A stretch of 64,000 nucleotides of DNA from Paracoccus sp. DMF-8. GTDB taxonomy: Bacteria > Pseudomonadota > Alphaproteobacteria > Rhodobacterales > Rhodobacteraceae. Each line of letters starts with the position of its first letter. Position 1 is the stretch's first letter. Location of the stretch: positions 248,001 to 312,000 of the forward strand of contig NZ_JARJHL010000014.1 of assembly GCF_029309835.1 (NCBI RefSeq), written 5' to 3'. Positions 31,431 through 40,906 of the stretch are shown here, piece after piece. Below the pieces are notes generated by a model. That model did not search any database. It was not told where the DNA came from and saw only the letters and a list, made by a program, of their open reading frames with translations. Both the position numbers and the translations under genes were made by a program.

Positions 31431-32595
31431 GGCAGGCTCCATTGCGTGACGGGCCAGGTCGGCTGCCAGCCGCGCAGGGTGCCAAGGGGGCGGCATGGGC
31501 CAGTTCGATCCGGGTCAGGCTGCCGCCATGGGCCGCCGACAGCCGCGTCAGCAGCGCCTGCGTTTCCAGCGTCACGGCATTGACGACCAGCCGGGCATCG
31601 GGGGCGTGGCGGCGGATCGCGATGAACAGTTGCTGATCGAAACCGCCGCCGGCAAAGATCGCATCGGGGGCGGGCAGATCGGGCAGCACCGCCGCGTTGT
31701 CGCCCTGGACGACGCGCATCCGCGCGGCCAGACCAAAGCCGTGAATGTTGTCGGCGATATTGGCGCAGCGGTCGGCGCGCGTTTCGACGGCGATGGCATG
31801 GCCGCCAAGCCTGCACCACTCGACCGCGACCGATCCCGACCCCGCGCCCAGATCCCACAGCATCTCGCCCCCGCGCGGGGCGAGCGCCGCCAGCGTCATC
31901 GCGCGGATCATCGGCTTGGTGATCTGGCCGTCATGGGCAAAGGCATCGGCGGCGCGACCCGGCGCCAGCGACAGCGCATCTGAATCAAGGATCTGCACCG
32001 CCAGCGCGACCGGCGCGGCATATTCGGCGCCCTCGGCATAGGGCGATACCCGTTCATGAGGCCCGCCAGCGCGTTCCAGCACCGTCAGCTCGGCGGTGAT
32101 CCGGTCGGTCAACTGGCGCGCGATCTCATGCACCGCCGTTCCGTCGCGGACCAGCAGGACCAGCCGGGCACCGGGCAGCAGATGGTCGGCGATGCTTTCC
32201 AGCGGCGCGGCGTGCAGGGCGCGGCAGGTCGCCTGTTCAAGCGGCCAGCCAAGCCGGTTCGCCGCCAGCGAAAAGGTCGAAGGCGCGGGCAGGCTGATCC
32301 ATTCGTCCGGCTGCAGGGCGGCGGCCAGCGCCGTGCCCGTGCCATGCCAGAACGGATCGCCCGAGGCCAGGACGACGGTCTCTTGCCCCCGCACCTCCAG
32401 CACCGGCGCGATCGAAAAGGGGCGCGGCCATTCGCGGCCCCGCGTGCCCGCGCCGATCAGCGCCAGATGACGCCGCCCGCCAAAGATGATATCGGCCGCC
32501 TGAAGCGCCGCGCGGGCGGGTTCCGTCAGGCCTGCGGGGCCGCTTTCCTGCACGCCGATGATCGTCAGCCACCGGGAATTCATGGGGGTATCCAT
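31427..32595 (-). pseudogene. cobL: Precorrin-6Y C5,15-methyltransferase (CbiE-CbiT), single-base frameshift near the end
   Basis: The first domain (CbiE type, about 1-200) has [16 protein letters not shown] and [14 protein letters not shown]. The second (CbiT type) has [20 protein letters not shown] and [10 protein letters not shown]. CobL methylates C5 and C15 and decarboxylates the C12 acetate. Near 31482-31486 the frame runs past its stop. Adding one G restores [20 protein letters not shown] and a stop at 31427 that overlaps the cobE start (ATGA). Without the repair the frame reads antisense-like sequence through cobE into cobM. Start 32595 has an AAAGGA site; ATG 32583 is an alternative. 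It is divergent from cobK with overlapping starts. Confidence 0.85.
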
Positions 32596-33343
32596 GTCAC
32601 GCATCCTTTTGTTGGGCGGCACGACCGAGGCCGCCGCTCTGGCCCTTGCCCTGGCCGATGCGGGGCGGGATGCGGTCTATTCCTATGCGGGCGCGGTGGC
32701 CAGCCCGCGCGCTCAGCCTCTGCCGGTCAGGACCGGCGGCTTTGGCGGGGCCGGGGGGATGGTGCGCTGGTGCCGCGATCATCGGGTTGCCGCGATCATC
32801 GACGCGACCCATCCCTTTGCCGCGCAGATCAGCCGCAATGCCTGTCAGGCGGCGCAGGTGCTGGGCCTGCCGCTGCTGGCGCTGGAACGCGCGGCATGGC
32901 AGCCGCAGCCCGGCGATCACTGGATCCGTGTCGCGGATATGGCGGCGGCAGCCCGCGCCCTGATCGGCGACCGCGTCTTTCTGGCCATCGGCCGGGGCGA
33001 GCTGGCCGCCTTTCAGGGGCTGAGCCAGCATCTTTTGCTGCGGCTGGTCGATCCGCCCGAAACCCCGCCCTTGCCCGGAGCGGAATGGGTCGTGGCGCGC
33101 GGTCCCTTTCGGATGCAGGATGATCTGGCGCTGCTGCGCGATCACCGCATCACCTGCGTCGTCAGCAAGAATTCCGGCGGCAGCGGCGCCTATGCCAAGA
33201 TCGCGGCGGCGCGTGCGCTGCGCCTGCCGGTCGTGATGGTCGACCGCCCCGCCATCCCCCGGCGAGAGGTTGCCGAAACGCCCGAACAGGCGATGGGCTG
33301 GATCGCGCGTCATGTGCCCTCGGACGCGAAACGCGGGGTATAG
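32594..33343 (+). CDS. cobK: Precorrin-6A reductase
   Basis: The 249-residue enzyme reduces precorrin-6A to 6B with NADPH. It starts [20 protein letters not shown], with [17 protein letters not shown] and [16 protein letters not shown], typical of CobK. It is the only ring-synthesis gene here on the plus strand, lying between cobJ and cobL and overlapping cobJ by 34 bp at the 3' end. Its start overlaps that of cobL. Any long cob transcript would therefore run antisense across it. Confidence 0.94.
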   Translation: MSRILLLGGTTEAAALALALADAGRDAVYSYAGAVASPRAQPLPVRTGGFGGAGGMVRWCRDHRVAAIIDATHPFAAQISRNACQAAQVLGLPLLALERAAWQPQPGDHWIRVADMAAAARALIGDRVFLAIGRGELAAFQGLSQHLLLRLVDPPETPPLPGAEWVVARGPFRMQDDLALLRDHRITCVVSKNSGGSGAYAKIAAARALRLPVVMVDRPAIPRREVAETPEQAMGWIARHVPSDAKRGV

Positions 33344-34053
33344 ACCCATTTGCCGACGCGCCGGGTCTGGGGATTGCCGATCAGGACCACGGTGCGCATG
33401 TCCGCCATGTCGTCGCGTGCATGTGCCAGCGTGGTCACGGTGATGGATTCGTCGGGCGTGGTCACGGCGCGGGCGAATATCACGATGCGGCCGGGTTCGC
33501 AGGTCTCGCGCAGCACCTCCAGCGCGCGGGCGAAACCATCGGGGCGGGCCTTGGATCGCGGGTTGTAAAAGCCCATGGCAAAGCCGCCAAGCGCGGCGTG
33601 GCGGATGCGGTGGCGGATGGTTTCGGCGGATTTCAGATTGTCCGACAGGTTGATTGCGCAGAAATCATGACCAAGCGGCGCGCCGCAGCGGGCAGCGGCG
33701 GCCAGCATGGCGGTGATGCCGGGGATGACCGCGATATCGGGATGATCGGCGGGGGAAATATCCTCCAACGCCTCGAAGACGGCGGCGGCCATGGCAAAGA
33801 CGCCGGGATCGCCCGAGGACACCACCGCGACCTGCGCGCCCCCCTGCGCCAGCGCGATGGCATGGCGGGCGCGGTCCAGTTCCTCGCGGTTGTCGGTCGG
33901 GTGCAGGGTCAGGCCGGGGCGGGCGGGGATGCGCGCGACATAGGGCGCATAGCCCAGCACATCGGTCGCCCCATCGACCGCCGCCTGCGCATCGGGCGCG
34001 ATCAGGCCCGCGGCGCCGGGGCCAAGGCCCAGAATGGTCAGCCGCCCGGTCAT
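33310..34053 (-). CDS. cobJ: Precorrin-3B C(17)-methyltransferase
   Basis: The 247-residue product methylates C17 and contracts the ring of precorrin-3B. Motifs: ILGLGPGAAGLIAPDAQAA, VVSSGDPGVFAMAAAVFEAL, VIPGITAMLAAAARCGAPLG, FCAINLSDN and FYNPRSKARP. ATG 34053 overlaps the cobI stop (ATGA). It overlaps cobK convergently at its 3' end. Confidence 0.95.
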   Translation of the reverse strand: MTGRLTILGLGPGAAGLIAPDAQAAVDGATDVLGYAPYVARIPARPGLTLHPTDNREELDRARHAIALAQGGAQVAVVSSGDPGVFAMAAAVFEALEDISPADHPDIAVIPGITAMLAAAARCGAPLGHDFCAINLSDNLKSAETIRHRIRHAALGGFAMGFYNPRSKARPDGFARALEVLRETCEPGRIVIFARAVTTPDESITVTTLAHARDDMADMRTVVLIGNPQTRRVGKWVYTPRFASEGT

Positions 34054-34805
34054 TCGATCTCCGCCAGCGGGCGGCGGCCATTGCCATGCAGGATGACGGT
34101 CGCGAAATAGGGGCAATCGGCCAGATCGACCTGCGCCAGCGGTGCAATGCGCTGGCCGGCCATCGTGCCCTCGACACACAGCCAGGCGTCATCCAGCCGC
34201 CCGGCGGTTTCCAGGGCTGCACGGATGCGGGGCAGGTTGCGCCCGATCTTCATCACCACCGCCGCATCGGCGTCAGACAGACGGCGGGCCAGTTCGTCCT
34301 GCGGCAGGGTGCCGGGCAGGATCGTCAGCACATCGTCGCCCCATGTGATCGGGCGCCCGGTTTCGGTCCAGCAGCCGGACATGCCGGTGATGCCGGGGAT
34401 GACCTCGATCACGGCGCGGTCCTGCAGGCGCAGATGCAGGTGCATGAAGGATCCGTAAAAGAACGGATCGCCCTCGCACAGGACAACGACATCATCCGTC
34501 CGGGTCAGGTCGGTCAGGCGTTCCGCCCAATCGTCGTAAAAGGCCGCCAGCGCCTGCCGGTAGCCATCGGACCCGAAATGCAGCTCGGTCGTGACGGGAT
34601 ATTCCATCGCATGTTCGGTGACGCCTGCGGGCAGCATGCCTTCGACCGTGGCGCGGGCGCGGCCCTTGCGGCCCTTCTTGCGGAAATAGGCGATGTGGCG
34701 CGCGGCTGCGATGGCGCGGGCGGTGCGCAGGCTCATCAGATCCTGCGCGCCGGGGCCAAGCCCCGCGCAGATGATCCGGCCCCTGGGTTTGTCGTCAGGG
34801 CGCAT
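34050..34805 (-). CDS. cobI: Precorrin-2 C(20)-methyltransferase
   Basis: The 251-residue product methylates C20 of precorrin-2, the first committed step after the siroheme branch. It has ICAGLGPGAQDLMSLRTARAI, VVLCEGDPFFYGSFMHLHLRL and VIPGITGMSGCW. It starts two bases after the cobH stop and ends in an ATGA overlap with cobJ. Confidence 0.95.
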   Translation of the reverse strand: MRPDDKPRGRIICAGLGPGAQDLMSLRTARAIAAARHIAYFRKKGRKGRARATVEGMLPAGVTEHAMEYPVTTELHFGSDGYRQALAAFYDDWAERLTDLTRTDDVVVLCEGDPFFYGSFMHLHLRLQDRAVIEVIPGITGMSGCWTETGRPITWGDDVLTILPGTLPQDELARRLSDADAAVVMKIGRNLPRIRAALETAGRLDDAWLCVEGTMAGQRIAPLAQVDLADCPYFATVILHGNGRRPLAEIE

Positions 34806-34807
34806 GG

Positions 34808-35437
34808 CTATTCCTGTGCCGAGGCCAGCGCATTGACGGCCGCAACCGTCACCGCCGATCCGCCAAGCCTGCCCAGCACCACCAGCGACGGCACGGGCGG
34901 CGCGGCGATCAGCGCGTCCTTCGATTCTGCGGCCCCGACAAAACCCACCGGGCAGCCGATGATCGCGGCGGGGCGGGGACAGTCGGGATCCTCCAGCATG
35001 TTCAGCAGGTGAAACAGCGCGGTCGGGGCATTGCCGATGGCCACGACCGCACCCGCCAGATTCGGGCGCCACAGTTCCAGCGCGGCGGCGGAACGGGTGT
35101 TTGCCATCGCCTGTGCCAGCATCGGCACCTGCGCGTCGTTCAGGGTGCAGATCACCTGATTGGCGGCGGGCAGGCGTTTGCGCGTGATCCCTTCGGACAC
35201 CATGCGCGCATCGCACAGGACCGGCGCGCCCGCCTGCAGGGCCGCAATCGCCGCCGTGGCGAAATCCGGGGTCATGCGGATGTCGCGTTCCAGCCCGACC
35301 AGCCCCGCGGCATGGATCATGCGCACGGCAACACGCTCTTCCTCGGGGGTGAAGCGGGCCAGATCCGCTTCGGCGCGGATGATCGAGAAAGAGCGGGCGT
35401 AGATCGCGGCACCGTCGGTTTCGTATTGATGGGTCAT
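34808..35437 (-). CDS. cobH: Precorrin-8X methylmutase (CobH domain/internal start)
   Basis: The 209-residue CobH unit moves a methyl group from C11 to C12, giving hydrogenobyrinate. It has RSFSIIRAEADLARF, AVRMIHAAGLVGLERD, VLCDARMVSEGITRKRLP and GCPVGFVGAAESKDAL, with the catalytic His in MIHAAG. ATG 35437 is preceded by AAGGA at six bases, within the CobG reading frame, so independent translation is likely. The stop lies two bases before cobI. Confidence 0.9.
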   Translation of the reverse strand: MTHQYETDGAAIYARSFSIIRAEADLARFTPEEERVAVRMIHAAGLVGLERDIRMTPDFATAAIAALQAGAPVLCDARMVSEGITRKRLPAANQVICTLNDAQVPMLAQAMANTRSAAALELWRPNLAGAVVAIGNAPTALFHLLNMLEDPDCPRPAAIIGCPVGFVGAAESKDALIAAPPVPSLVVLGRLGGSAVTVAAVNALASAQE

Positions 35438-36481
35438 CTGGTCCTTGGATCGGATGGGAATGGGCGGGCCGTCCGGGTGTTCGTAGATCAGCCCCGATGG
35501 GGTCCGGGTCAGGTTATGGGTTGCGGGCAGCGGGCAGGCGCAATGTTTCGCACAGCCCGAGACATGCAGGCTTTCGCCCATGCCAAGGCGCGGCGCAAGA
35601 GCCTGCGCAAGATCGCGCACCGGGCCATGCCCCTGTTCGCAGTCCGGCGCCCCCACGCAGGCATGTGCGCGCAGCATGGGATCGGCGGGGTCAAGGATCA
35701 GGTCGGGGTGATCCAGCGCCGCCGTCAGCCCGATCATCCGCCAGGACGTCAGCACCAGCGGGCCGGTTTCCGCGCAGGTTTCCAGCAGATCGGCCGTGAT
35801 CGCGCCAAAGGCCAGCCCGTGCAGGACCAGCCCGCCAAAGGGGCCGGGCGTGGGGGTGGTCAGGGGTGGCGGTGGCGCGGTTTCGTCAAGCGGTGCATCC
35901 CAGTCACGCATCCGGCCCCTGCCGCCTTGCGTGCCCTGGGCTATGAAATGCGCCAGCAGGTCGTCCAGCCTGCTCGCGATGTTGTCGCGCGTGACGGCGA
36001 TACCCCGCGCGCGGCCCGACAGGCGCAGGGCCAGCCCGTTCCCATGCGCCTGCACATGCAGGTCGGCCATGGCATCGCTCAGCAGCCGCTGCGGGCCGGT
36101 GTCGATCGCCAGCCCGAATTTGGCGGGCAGGCCGGGATGGGCGGCCAGCACCTGCGCCAATTCGCGGGCGAGGGCGTCGTCGTCGCCGCCGGGGGCCAGC
36201 AGCACGGCGGCCAGCGCACCCGCCTGATCCAGATCCAGCGCCGCCAGATCGTCCTGCGCCGCCGTCAGCGCATCATCGCGAATGCCGCGCAATTGCAGCG
36301 AGCCGCGATTGGTCAGCTCCATGCGGCCATTGCCGTAGCGGCGCGAGATGGCGGCGATGCCCCGTGCCTGCGCCGCGCTGATGCGCCCGCCAAGCGGTTT
36401 CAGCCGCATGATCCAGCCATCGCCGCTGCGCATCGGGCGGCTTGGGGCGGGGCACCAGCCCTTGATTTCAAAGCCCGGCAT
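34808..36481 (-). CDS. cobG: Precorrin-3B synthase (CobG) reading in frame into precorrin-8X methylmutase (CobH)
   Basis: From ATG 36481 the frame runs 557 codons without a stop. Residues 1-348 or so are CobG, a sulfite-reductase-like Fe-S monooxygenase, with GRMELTNRGSLQLRGI, VVLAP-like LAAVLLAPGGDD and the cluster cysteines in ACVGAPDCEQG and SGCAKHCAC. The frame then passes straight through SKDQ into MTHQYE, the CobH start. Either cobG and cobH are fused in this strain, or a base change has removed the cobG stop. An AAGGA site just before the CobH Met suggests that CobH can still start on its own. The start overlaps the cobN end by 14 bp. Confidence 0.8.
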   Translation of the reverse strand: MPGFEIKGWCPAPSRPMRSGDGWIMRLKPLGGRISAAQARGIAAISRRYGNGRMELTNRGSLQLRGIRDDALTAAQDDLAALDLDQAGALAAVLLAPGGDDDALARELAQVLAAHPGLPAKFGLAIDTGPQRLLSDAMADLHVQAHGNGLALRLSGRARGIAVTRDNIASRLDDLLAHFIAQGTQGGRGRMRDWDAPLDETAPPPPLTTPTPGPFGGLVLHGLAFGAITADLLETCAETGPLVLTSWRMIGLTAALDHPDLILDPADPMLRAHACVGAPDCEQGHGPVRDLAQALAPRLGMGESLHVSGCAKHCACPLPATHNLTRTPSGLIYEHPDGPPIPIRSKDQMTHQYETDGAAIYARSFSIIRAEADLARFTPEEERVAVRMIHAAGLVGLERDIRMTPDFATAAIAALQAGAPVLCDARMVSEGITRKRLPAANQVICTLNDAQVPMLAQAMANTRSAAALELWRPNLAGAVVAIGNAPTALFHLLNMLEDPDCPRPAAIIGCPVGFVGAAESKDALIAAPPVPSLVVLGRLGGSAVTVAAVNALASAQE

Positions 36482-39400
36482 CGGCATCCCCGGTTTCGGC
36501 GTCCAGCAATGCCGCAATGGCATTGTGCCGCGTCGGCCACAGCCCGTCTTCGCGCAGTGATCGCAGCGTGTCCAGCAGCGCGCGCAGGGCATCCGGGTTC
36601 TGGTCGCGCAGGAACTCCAGCACCTCATCGTCCAGCAGGGTCGCGCGGGCGATATCGTCGAAAAGCTGCGGCGTGACCCGCCCCGTCAGCCGCGAAAACG
36701 ACGCCAGATGCCGGGTGCCGGCCACGATTTCGGCGGCGCCGCGCGCGCCGTGGCGCATCATCCCCAGGATCCAGTCGCGGGCGGCGGCGCGGGTCCATGT
36801 GATGCGCGCCAGTTCCGCCTCGAGTTCGCGCATGGTCACCTGTTCGGCCCGCGTATTGTCCAGATGATACAGCGGCGCATCGCGGCCAAGCCGCCCAAGC
36901 GCCGCCGCGATCCCGCCGATATGGGCGGCGTAATCCTCGGACATCAGCAGATCGGTTTCGGGCAGGTCCTGCGTATGGACATGGGCCGACAGACGGCCAA
37001 GCGCGCGTTCCAGCGCCGGGGCATCGGGTTGCGCCGGGTGTGTGCCGTCATGGGTGAATGCGCCATTCGCCAGCCATGCCGCGCCGACCTGATCGGGCGT
37101 GGCCTCGATGTCGATGCCGGTTCCATAGATGCCTTCGCGCGGGCCAAAGATCCGCGCCGCATCGGTATAGGGGTTGTCGGCGGCGCTTTCCTCGCGTCGC
37201 GCAAGCATCTGGCAGCCAAGGGTAAACAGTTGCAACAGCACCGGAAAACTGTCGCGGAACAGGCCCGAGATCTTCAGGCTGACACCGATCCGCGGGCGAC
37301 CCAGTTCCGCCAGCGGCACGACCTCGACCCCGTTGACGCGGCCCGTGCCGGGGTCGCGCAGCGCCCGCAGACCGGCCAGCGCCATGGCCATCGCCAGATC
37401 CTCGCCCCCCGTGCGCATCGTGGCCGAACCCCACAGGTCGATCATCACCTCGGCCGGGTAATCGCCGTGATCCTGCAGATAGCTGCGGATCAGTTCGGCG
37501 GCCATCTGACGGCCCTTGTCCTCGGCCTCGGGCGTGGGCAGGGCGCGGGGATCGACGGCGTAAAGGTTGCGGCCCGTGGGCAGCACATCGCCCGCACCGC
37601 GCCACGGGCTGCCCGAAGGGCCGGGCGTGACATGACGCCCCGACAGTGCCGCATCGAAGCCCTGCCATTCGCCGGGGCTGTCGCCCCAGACATGCAGCCC
37701 GTCGCTGTAGCGGCTTTCCTTCAGTTCGCAGACGAAACGGTCCAGCGTGGTCAGCGCGTCCAGATCACCGCTGCTGTGCAGGCCAAGCGTGTCGAACAGG
37801 CCAAGCGCCCGCGCCTCATCCCCGATCATCCCCGCCAGCCGGTCGCGGCGGGCAGGGTCTATGCCATCGGCGGTGGAATAACGGTCCAGCATCTGTTCCA
37901 GATTAACGAATTTTTCGGGAAGTTGTGATTGTCTGAGAGCAGGAGGCAGGTGGCCGATGGTCACCGCACCAAGGCGGCGGCGGGCCTGGGCGGCCTCTCC
38001 GGGGTCGTTGACGATGAAAGGATAGATCACCGGCAGGGCGCCGGTCAGGGCCTCGGGCCAGCAGGTGGCGGACAGGGCGGCGGCCTTGCCGGGCAGCCAT
38101 TCCAGCGTGCCATGCGCGCCGATATGGACGATGGCGCGGATGTCTTGCGCGCGCAGCCACAGGTAAAAGGCGACATAGGCATGGCGCGGCGGGGCGGACA
38201 GGTCGTGGTAACCCGTTTCGCGGTCATCAAAGCGGCCACGTTCGGGCTGCAGGGCGACCAGATGCGGCCCGACGCGCAGGGCGTGGAATTGAACGTGACT
38301 GGCCGTGATCTGCGGGTCGTTTTGCGGCTGGCCCCATGTCGCGGTCAGGCTGTCCCGCAGGGGCTGGGGCAGGGCGTTCAGCGCGGCAAGGTAATCCGCC
38401 AGCGGCCAGTCCAGCGTCTGGCTGCGCAGGGCACCGGCCAGAGGGGGCGGGGTCTGGCCCAGATGGCGCAGCATCGCCAGCGCCGATTGCGTGGCGTCAA
38501 GGCCCACGGCATGGGCGTCCAGCCAGGCCTTGCCGGGATAGGTGGACAGAACAAGGGCGAGCGCATTTTGCGCTGTGCGGCCATCAGGTGGCTTGTCCTT
38601 GCCCGTGGTCGCGGCGCATGTCTGGGCAGCTTGGGCAGCTTGGGCAGCTTGGGCAGCTTGGGCAGCTTGGGCAGCTTGGGCAGCGCCGGGGCTGACGCAG
38701 CCGGAATCCGGGTCCGGCATGGTTGCCGTTGCCGGGGCGGTCTTCGGATCGGATGGCCGGGCGCCGTGACGCGGATCGGCGCCCTGCAAGGCGATCCAGC
38801 CAAGGACGCGATCGGCCAATGCCTCGATCCGGTCGGGCAGCGGGTGGTGACGCAGGGGCGCGAATTCCAGTGCGGGATCGGTCGCCGCCTCTTGCTTGAC
38901 CGAAATGATCTGTGCGGGAATGCGGCCGTCGACCTCGGGCAGAACGACATGCATGGCCAGATCGGCGGGCGACAGCCCGCGCCCGTCCTGCTGCCACAGA
39001 TGCGCCGGCGCGGTCGAGACGATGGCCTGAAAGACCGGCGGGCCGGAGCGCAGGGCGCAGCCCGTCTCTCCGGTTGAAAAGGCGGTGGTGTTGACGATGG
39101 CCAGGGGCGGGCGGGCTGCAAAGGCATCGTGCAGAAAGGCCTGTGCCTCGGGCGATTTCAGCGAGGGCAGATAGATGCCCCGCGCCTCGACCCCACGCCG
39201 GGCAAAGGCCGCGATCATTGCGTGGATCGGATCGGTATCGCCCGCCATGACCCAGGACCGATATAGCGGTATCGCGATCCAGCCGCCCCCGATCCGGTTG
39301 CCCTCGATCCCGTTGCCCCTGATCGCCTTGTCACGGTGCGCCTTGTCACGGTGCGCCATGTCATGGGGCGCCCCATCCAGCCAGCCGACCTGCGGCAGGG

Positions 39401-39896
39401 GGGCGGGGTCCGGGGCATCCTGACCCGACAGCAGGTGCAAGGCCACGCGCGCCGCCTGATGGCTGCCCTCGGCGCACAGCCGGTTCAGCCGGTCCCACAA
39501 CGCGCCGTCGACGGTGGACAGATCGCGCAATTTCCGGTCCTGCCCGCTGTCACCCGGCAGCAGGACCAGCCGGATCCCGCGCCGGCGTGCCAGATCCTGC
39601 AACAGCATGACGCCCTGCTGCCACCAGGCCGCACCGCCGATCAGGCGGACCAGAACGGCGCGGGCATGGGACAGCACCGCATCGCCATATTGATCGACGG
39701 AAACCGGATGGGTCAGCCGCGCAAGCGGCGCCAGCCGCAACGAGGGCAGGCCGGGCGCCTGCCGCCACCCCCGCGCGAAAGCGGCAAGGTCGCTGTCGGA
39801 AAAGGACAGCACCACCAGATCCGCGGGCGTCTGCCCCAGATCCTGCGGCACCGAGCTTTCCGCAAGCCCCCCGCTTTCGCGAAAGAGGATATGCAT
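36468..39896 (-). CDS. cobN: Cobaltochelatase subunit CobN
   Basis: The 1142-residue large subunit of the aerobic cobaltochelatase inserts Co2+ into hydrogenobyrinic acid a,c-diamide together with CobS and CobT (not in this window). Conserved stretches include AIVHIGAHGTLEWLPGKAAA, YPFIVNDPGEAAQARRR, LWGSATMRTGGEDLAMAMAL and FGPREGIYGTGID. Two linkers carry expanded short repeats: AAQ units near residue 410 and HRDKA-like units near residue 180. The start shares one base with the cobW stop, and the end overlaps cobG. Confidence 0.95.
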   Translation of the reverse strand: MHILFRESGGLAESSVPQDLGQTPADLVVLSFSDSDLAAFARGWRQAPGLPSLRLAPLARLTHPVSVDQYGDAVLSHARAVLVRLIGGAAWWQQGVMLLQDLARRRGIRLVLLPGDSGQDRKLRDLSTVDGALWDRLNRLCAEGSHQAARVALHLLSGQDAPDPAPLPQVGWLDGAPHDMAHRDKAHRDKAIRGNGIEGNRIGGGWIAIPLYRSWVMAGDTDPIHAMIAAFARRGVEARGIYLPSLKSPEAQAFLHDAFAARPPLAIVNTTAFSTGETGCALRSGPPVFQAIVSTAPAHLWQQDGRGLSPADLAMHVVLPEVDGRIPAQIISVKQEAATDPALEFAPLRHHPLPDRIEALADRVLGWIALQGADPRHGARPSDPKTAPATATMPDPDSGCVSPGAAQAAQAAQAAQAAQAAQAAQTCAATTGKDKPPDGRTAQNALALVLSTYPGKAWLDAHAVGLDATQSALAMLRHLGQTPPPLAGALRSQTLDWPLADYLAALNALPQPLRDSLTATWGQPQNDPQITASHVQFHALRVGPHLVALQPERGRFDDRETGYHDLSAPPRHAYVAFYLWLRAQDIRAIVHIGAHGTLEWLPGKAAALSATCWPEALTGALPVIYPFIVNDPGEAAQARRRLGAVTIGHLPPALRQSQLPEKFVNLEQMLDRYSTADGIDPARRDRLAGMIGDEARALGLFDTLGLHSSGDLDALTTLDRFVCELKESRYSDGLHVWGDSPGEWQGFDAALSGRHVTPGPSGSPWRGAGDVLPTGRNLYAVDPRALPTPEAEDKGRQMAAELIRSYLQDHGDYPAEVMIDLWGSATMRTGGEDLAMAMALAGLRALRDPGTGRVNGVEVVPLAELGRPRIGVSLKISGLFRDSFPVLLQLFTLGCQMLARREESAADNPYTDAARIFGPREGIYGTGIDIEATPDQVGAAWLANGAFTHDGTHPAQPDAPALERALGRLSAHVHTQDLPETDLLMSEDYAAHIGGIAAALGRLGRDAPLYHLDNTRAEQVTMRELEAELARITWTRAAARDWILGMMRHGARGAAEIVAGTRHLASFSRLTGRVTPQLFDDIARATLLDDEVLEFLRDQNPDALRALLDTLRSLREDGLWPTRHNAIAALLDAETGDADAGL
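38623..38685. repeat. 9-bp tandem repeat in cobN (about 7 copies)
   Basis: The unit TGGGCAGCT is repeated head to tail and encodes Ala-Ala-Gln on the coding strand. The first six copies are perfect and the seventh differs in its last base. Copy number keeps the reading frame. Confidence 0.9.
39291..39369. repeat. 15-bp degenerate tandem repeats in cobN
   Basis: Two perfect GCCTTGTCACGGTGC units (39325-39354), a diverged third (39355-39369) and two related GATCC/CGTTGCCC units upstream. They encode repeated five-residue blocks such as AHRDK. Confidence 0.75.
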
Positions 39897-40906
39897 CAGC
39901 CCAGCAGGACCTGACGGATCGCGGCTTCGTCGATGTCGTGATGTTCGCCGATCACGACAAGCTGCGAGACGCGCGCGCCGGTCCAGGGCTGGTCGTATTG
40001 CTGGCGCACCCGCGCGCCGACGGCCTGCACCAGCAGGCGCATCGGCTTGCCCTGCACCGCGACATGGCCCTTGACGCGCAGGATGTGCTGTTCGCGGGCC
40101 AGACGTTCGATCCGGGCGGTCAGGTCGGCGGGGTCGGTGACTTCGGGCAGTTCGATCACGACGCTGTCGAAATCCTCGTGTTCGTGGTCGTCGGCGCCAT
40201 CGTGATGCGAGGGGCGGGCGGCCAGATCGCCCTCGGCCGCGGCCTCAAGGCCCAGAATGACGCGCGGATCGACGATGCCCTCGGACACCTCGATCACCGG
40301 CAATTCGCGGTGCGCGATGCCGGCCAGTTTCGCGCGGGCGGCGGCGCGGGTGTCGGCATCGGCCAGGTCGGATTTGGTCAGCAGGATGATATCGGCGCAG
40401 TTCACCTGATCCTCGAAGACCTCGGCCAGCGGGCTGTCGTGGTCGGCGCCTTCGCCCGCAGCCTCGCCTTCGTCGAAATCGCCTGCGGCCAGCGCCTCGG
40501 CATCGGCCAGCGCAATCACGCCGTCCACCGTGATCCGCGACCGAACGGCGGGCCAGTCGAATGCCCTCAGCAAGGGTTTCGGCAGCGCCAGCCCCGAGGT
40601 TTCGATCAGGATGTGATCGGGCGGGTCAGACAGGGCCAGCAACTGTTCCATCGCCGGGATGAAATCATCGGCGACGGTGCAGCAGATGCAGCCATTCGCC
40701 AGCTCAAGGATATTCGTTTCCGGGCAATCGGCGTTGGAACAGGATTTCAGGATATCCCCGTCCACGCCCGCCGTGCCGAATTCATTGACCAGAACCGCCA
40801 GCTTGCGCCCGCCGGCATTGGCGATCAGATGGCGGATCAGCGTGGTTTTACCCGCGCCCAGAAAGCCCGTGATGACGGTAACGGGGGTCTTGGCTAGCGC
40901 ATTCAT
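39896..40906 (-). CDS. cobW: Cobalamin biosynthesis GTPase CobW
   Basis: The 336-residue G3E-family GTPase is thought to deliver cobalt for corrin synthesis. The P-loop is GFLGAGKTTLI, the metal motif is GCICCTV (CxCC), and the C-terminal CobW_C domain follows a His/Asp-rich linker (HHDGADDHEHED). ATG 40906 overlaps the DUF1636 stop (ATGA), and its own stop shares a base with cobN. It is the second gene of the riboswitch-controlled operon. Confidence 0.95.
   Translation of the reverse strand: MNALAKTPVTVITGFLGAGKTTLIRHLIANAGGRKLAVLVNEFGTAGVDGDILKSCSNADCPETNILELANGCICCTVADDFIPAMEQLLALSDPPDHILIETSGLALPKPLLRAFDWPAVRSRITVDGVIALADAEALAAGDFDEGEAAGEGADHDSPLAEVFEDQVNCADIILLTKSDLADADTRAAARAKLAGIAHRELPVIEVSEGIVDPRVILGLEAAAEGDLAARPSHHDGADDHEHEDFDSVVIELPEVTDPADLTARIERLAREQHILRVKGHVAVQGKPMRLLVQAVGARVRQQYDQPWTGARVSQLVVIGEHHDIDEAAIRQVLLG

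Noticed and set aside
31044..32622. A single cobL-cobM fused protein on one long minus-strand frame
   Set aside because: The middle of that frame is antisense-like sequence over cobE. A one-base repair gives the normal CobL end, and cobE has coupled starts and stops in its own frame.
38623..39369. Repeats in cobN as a CRISPR array
   Set aside because: The units are 9 and 15 bp, contiguous and without spacers, and they keep the coding frame.
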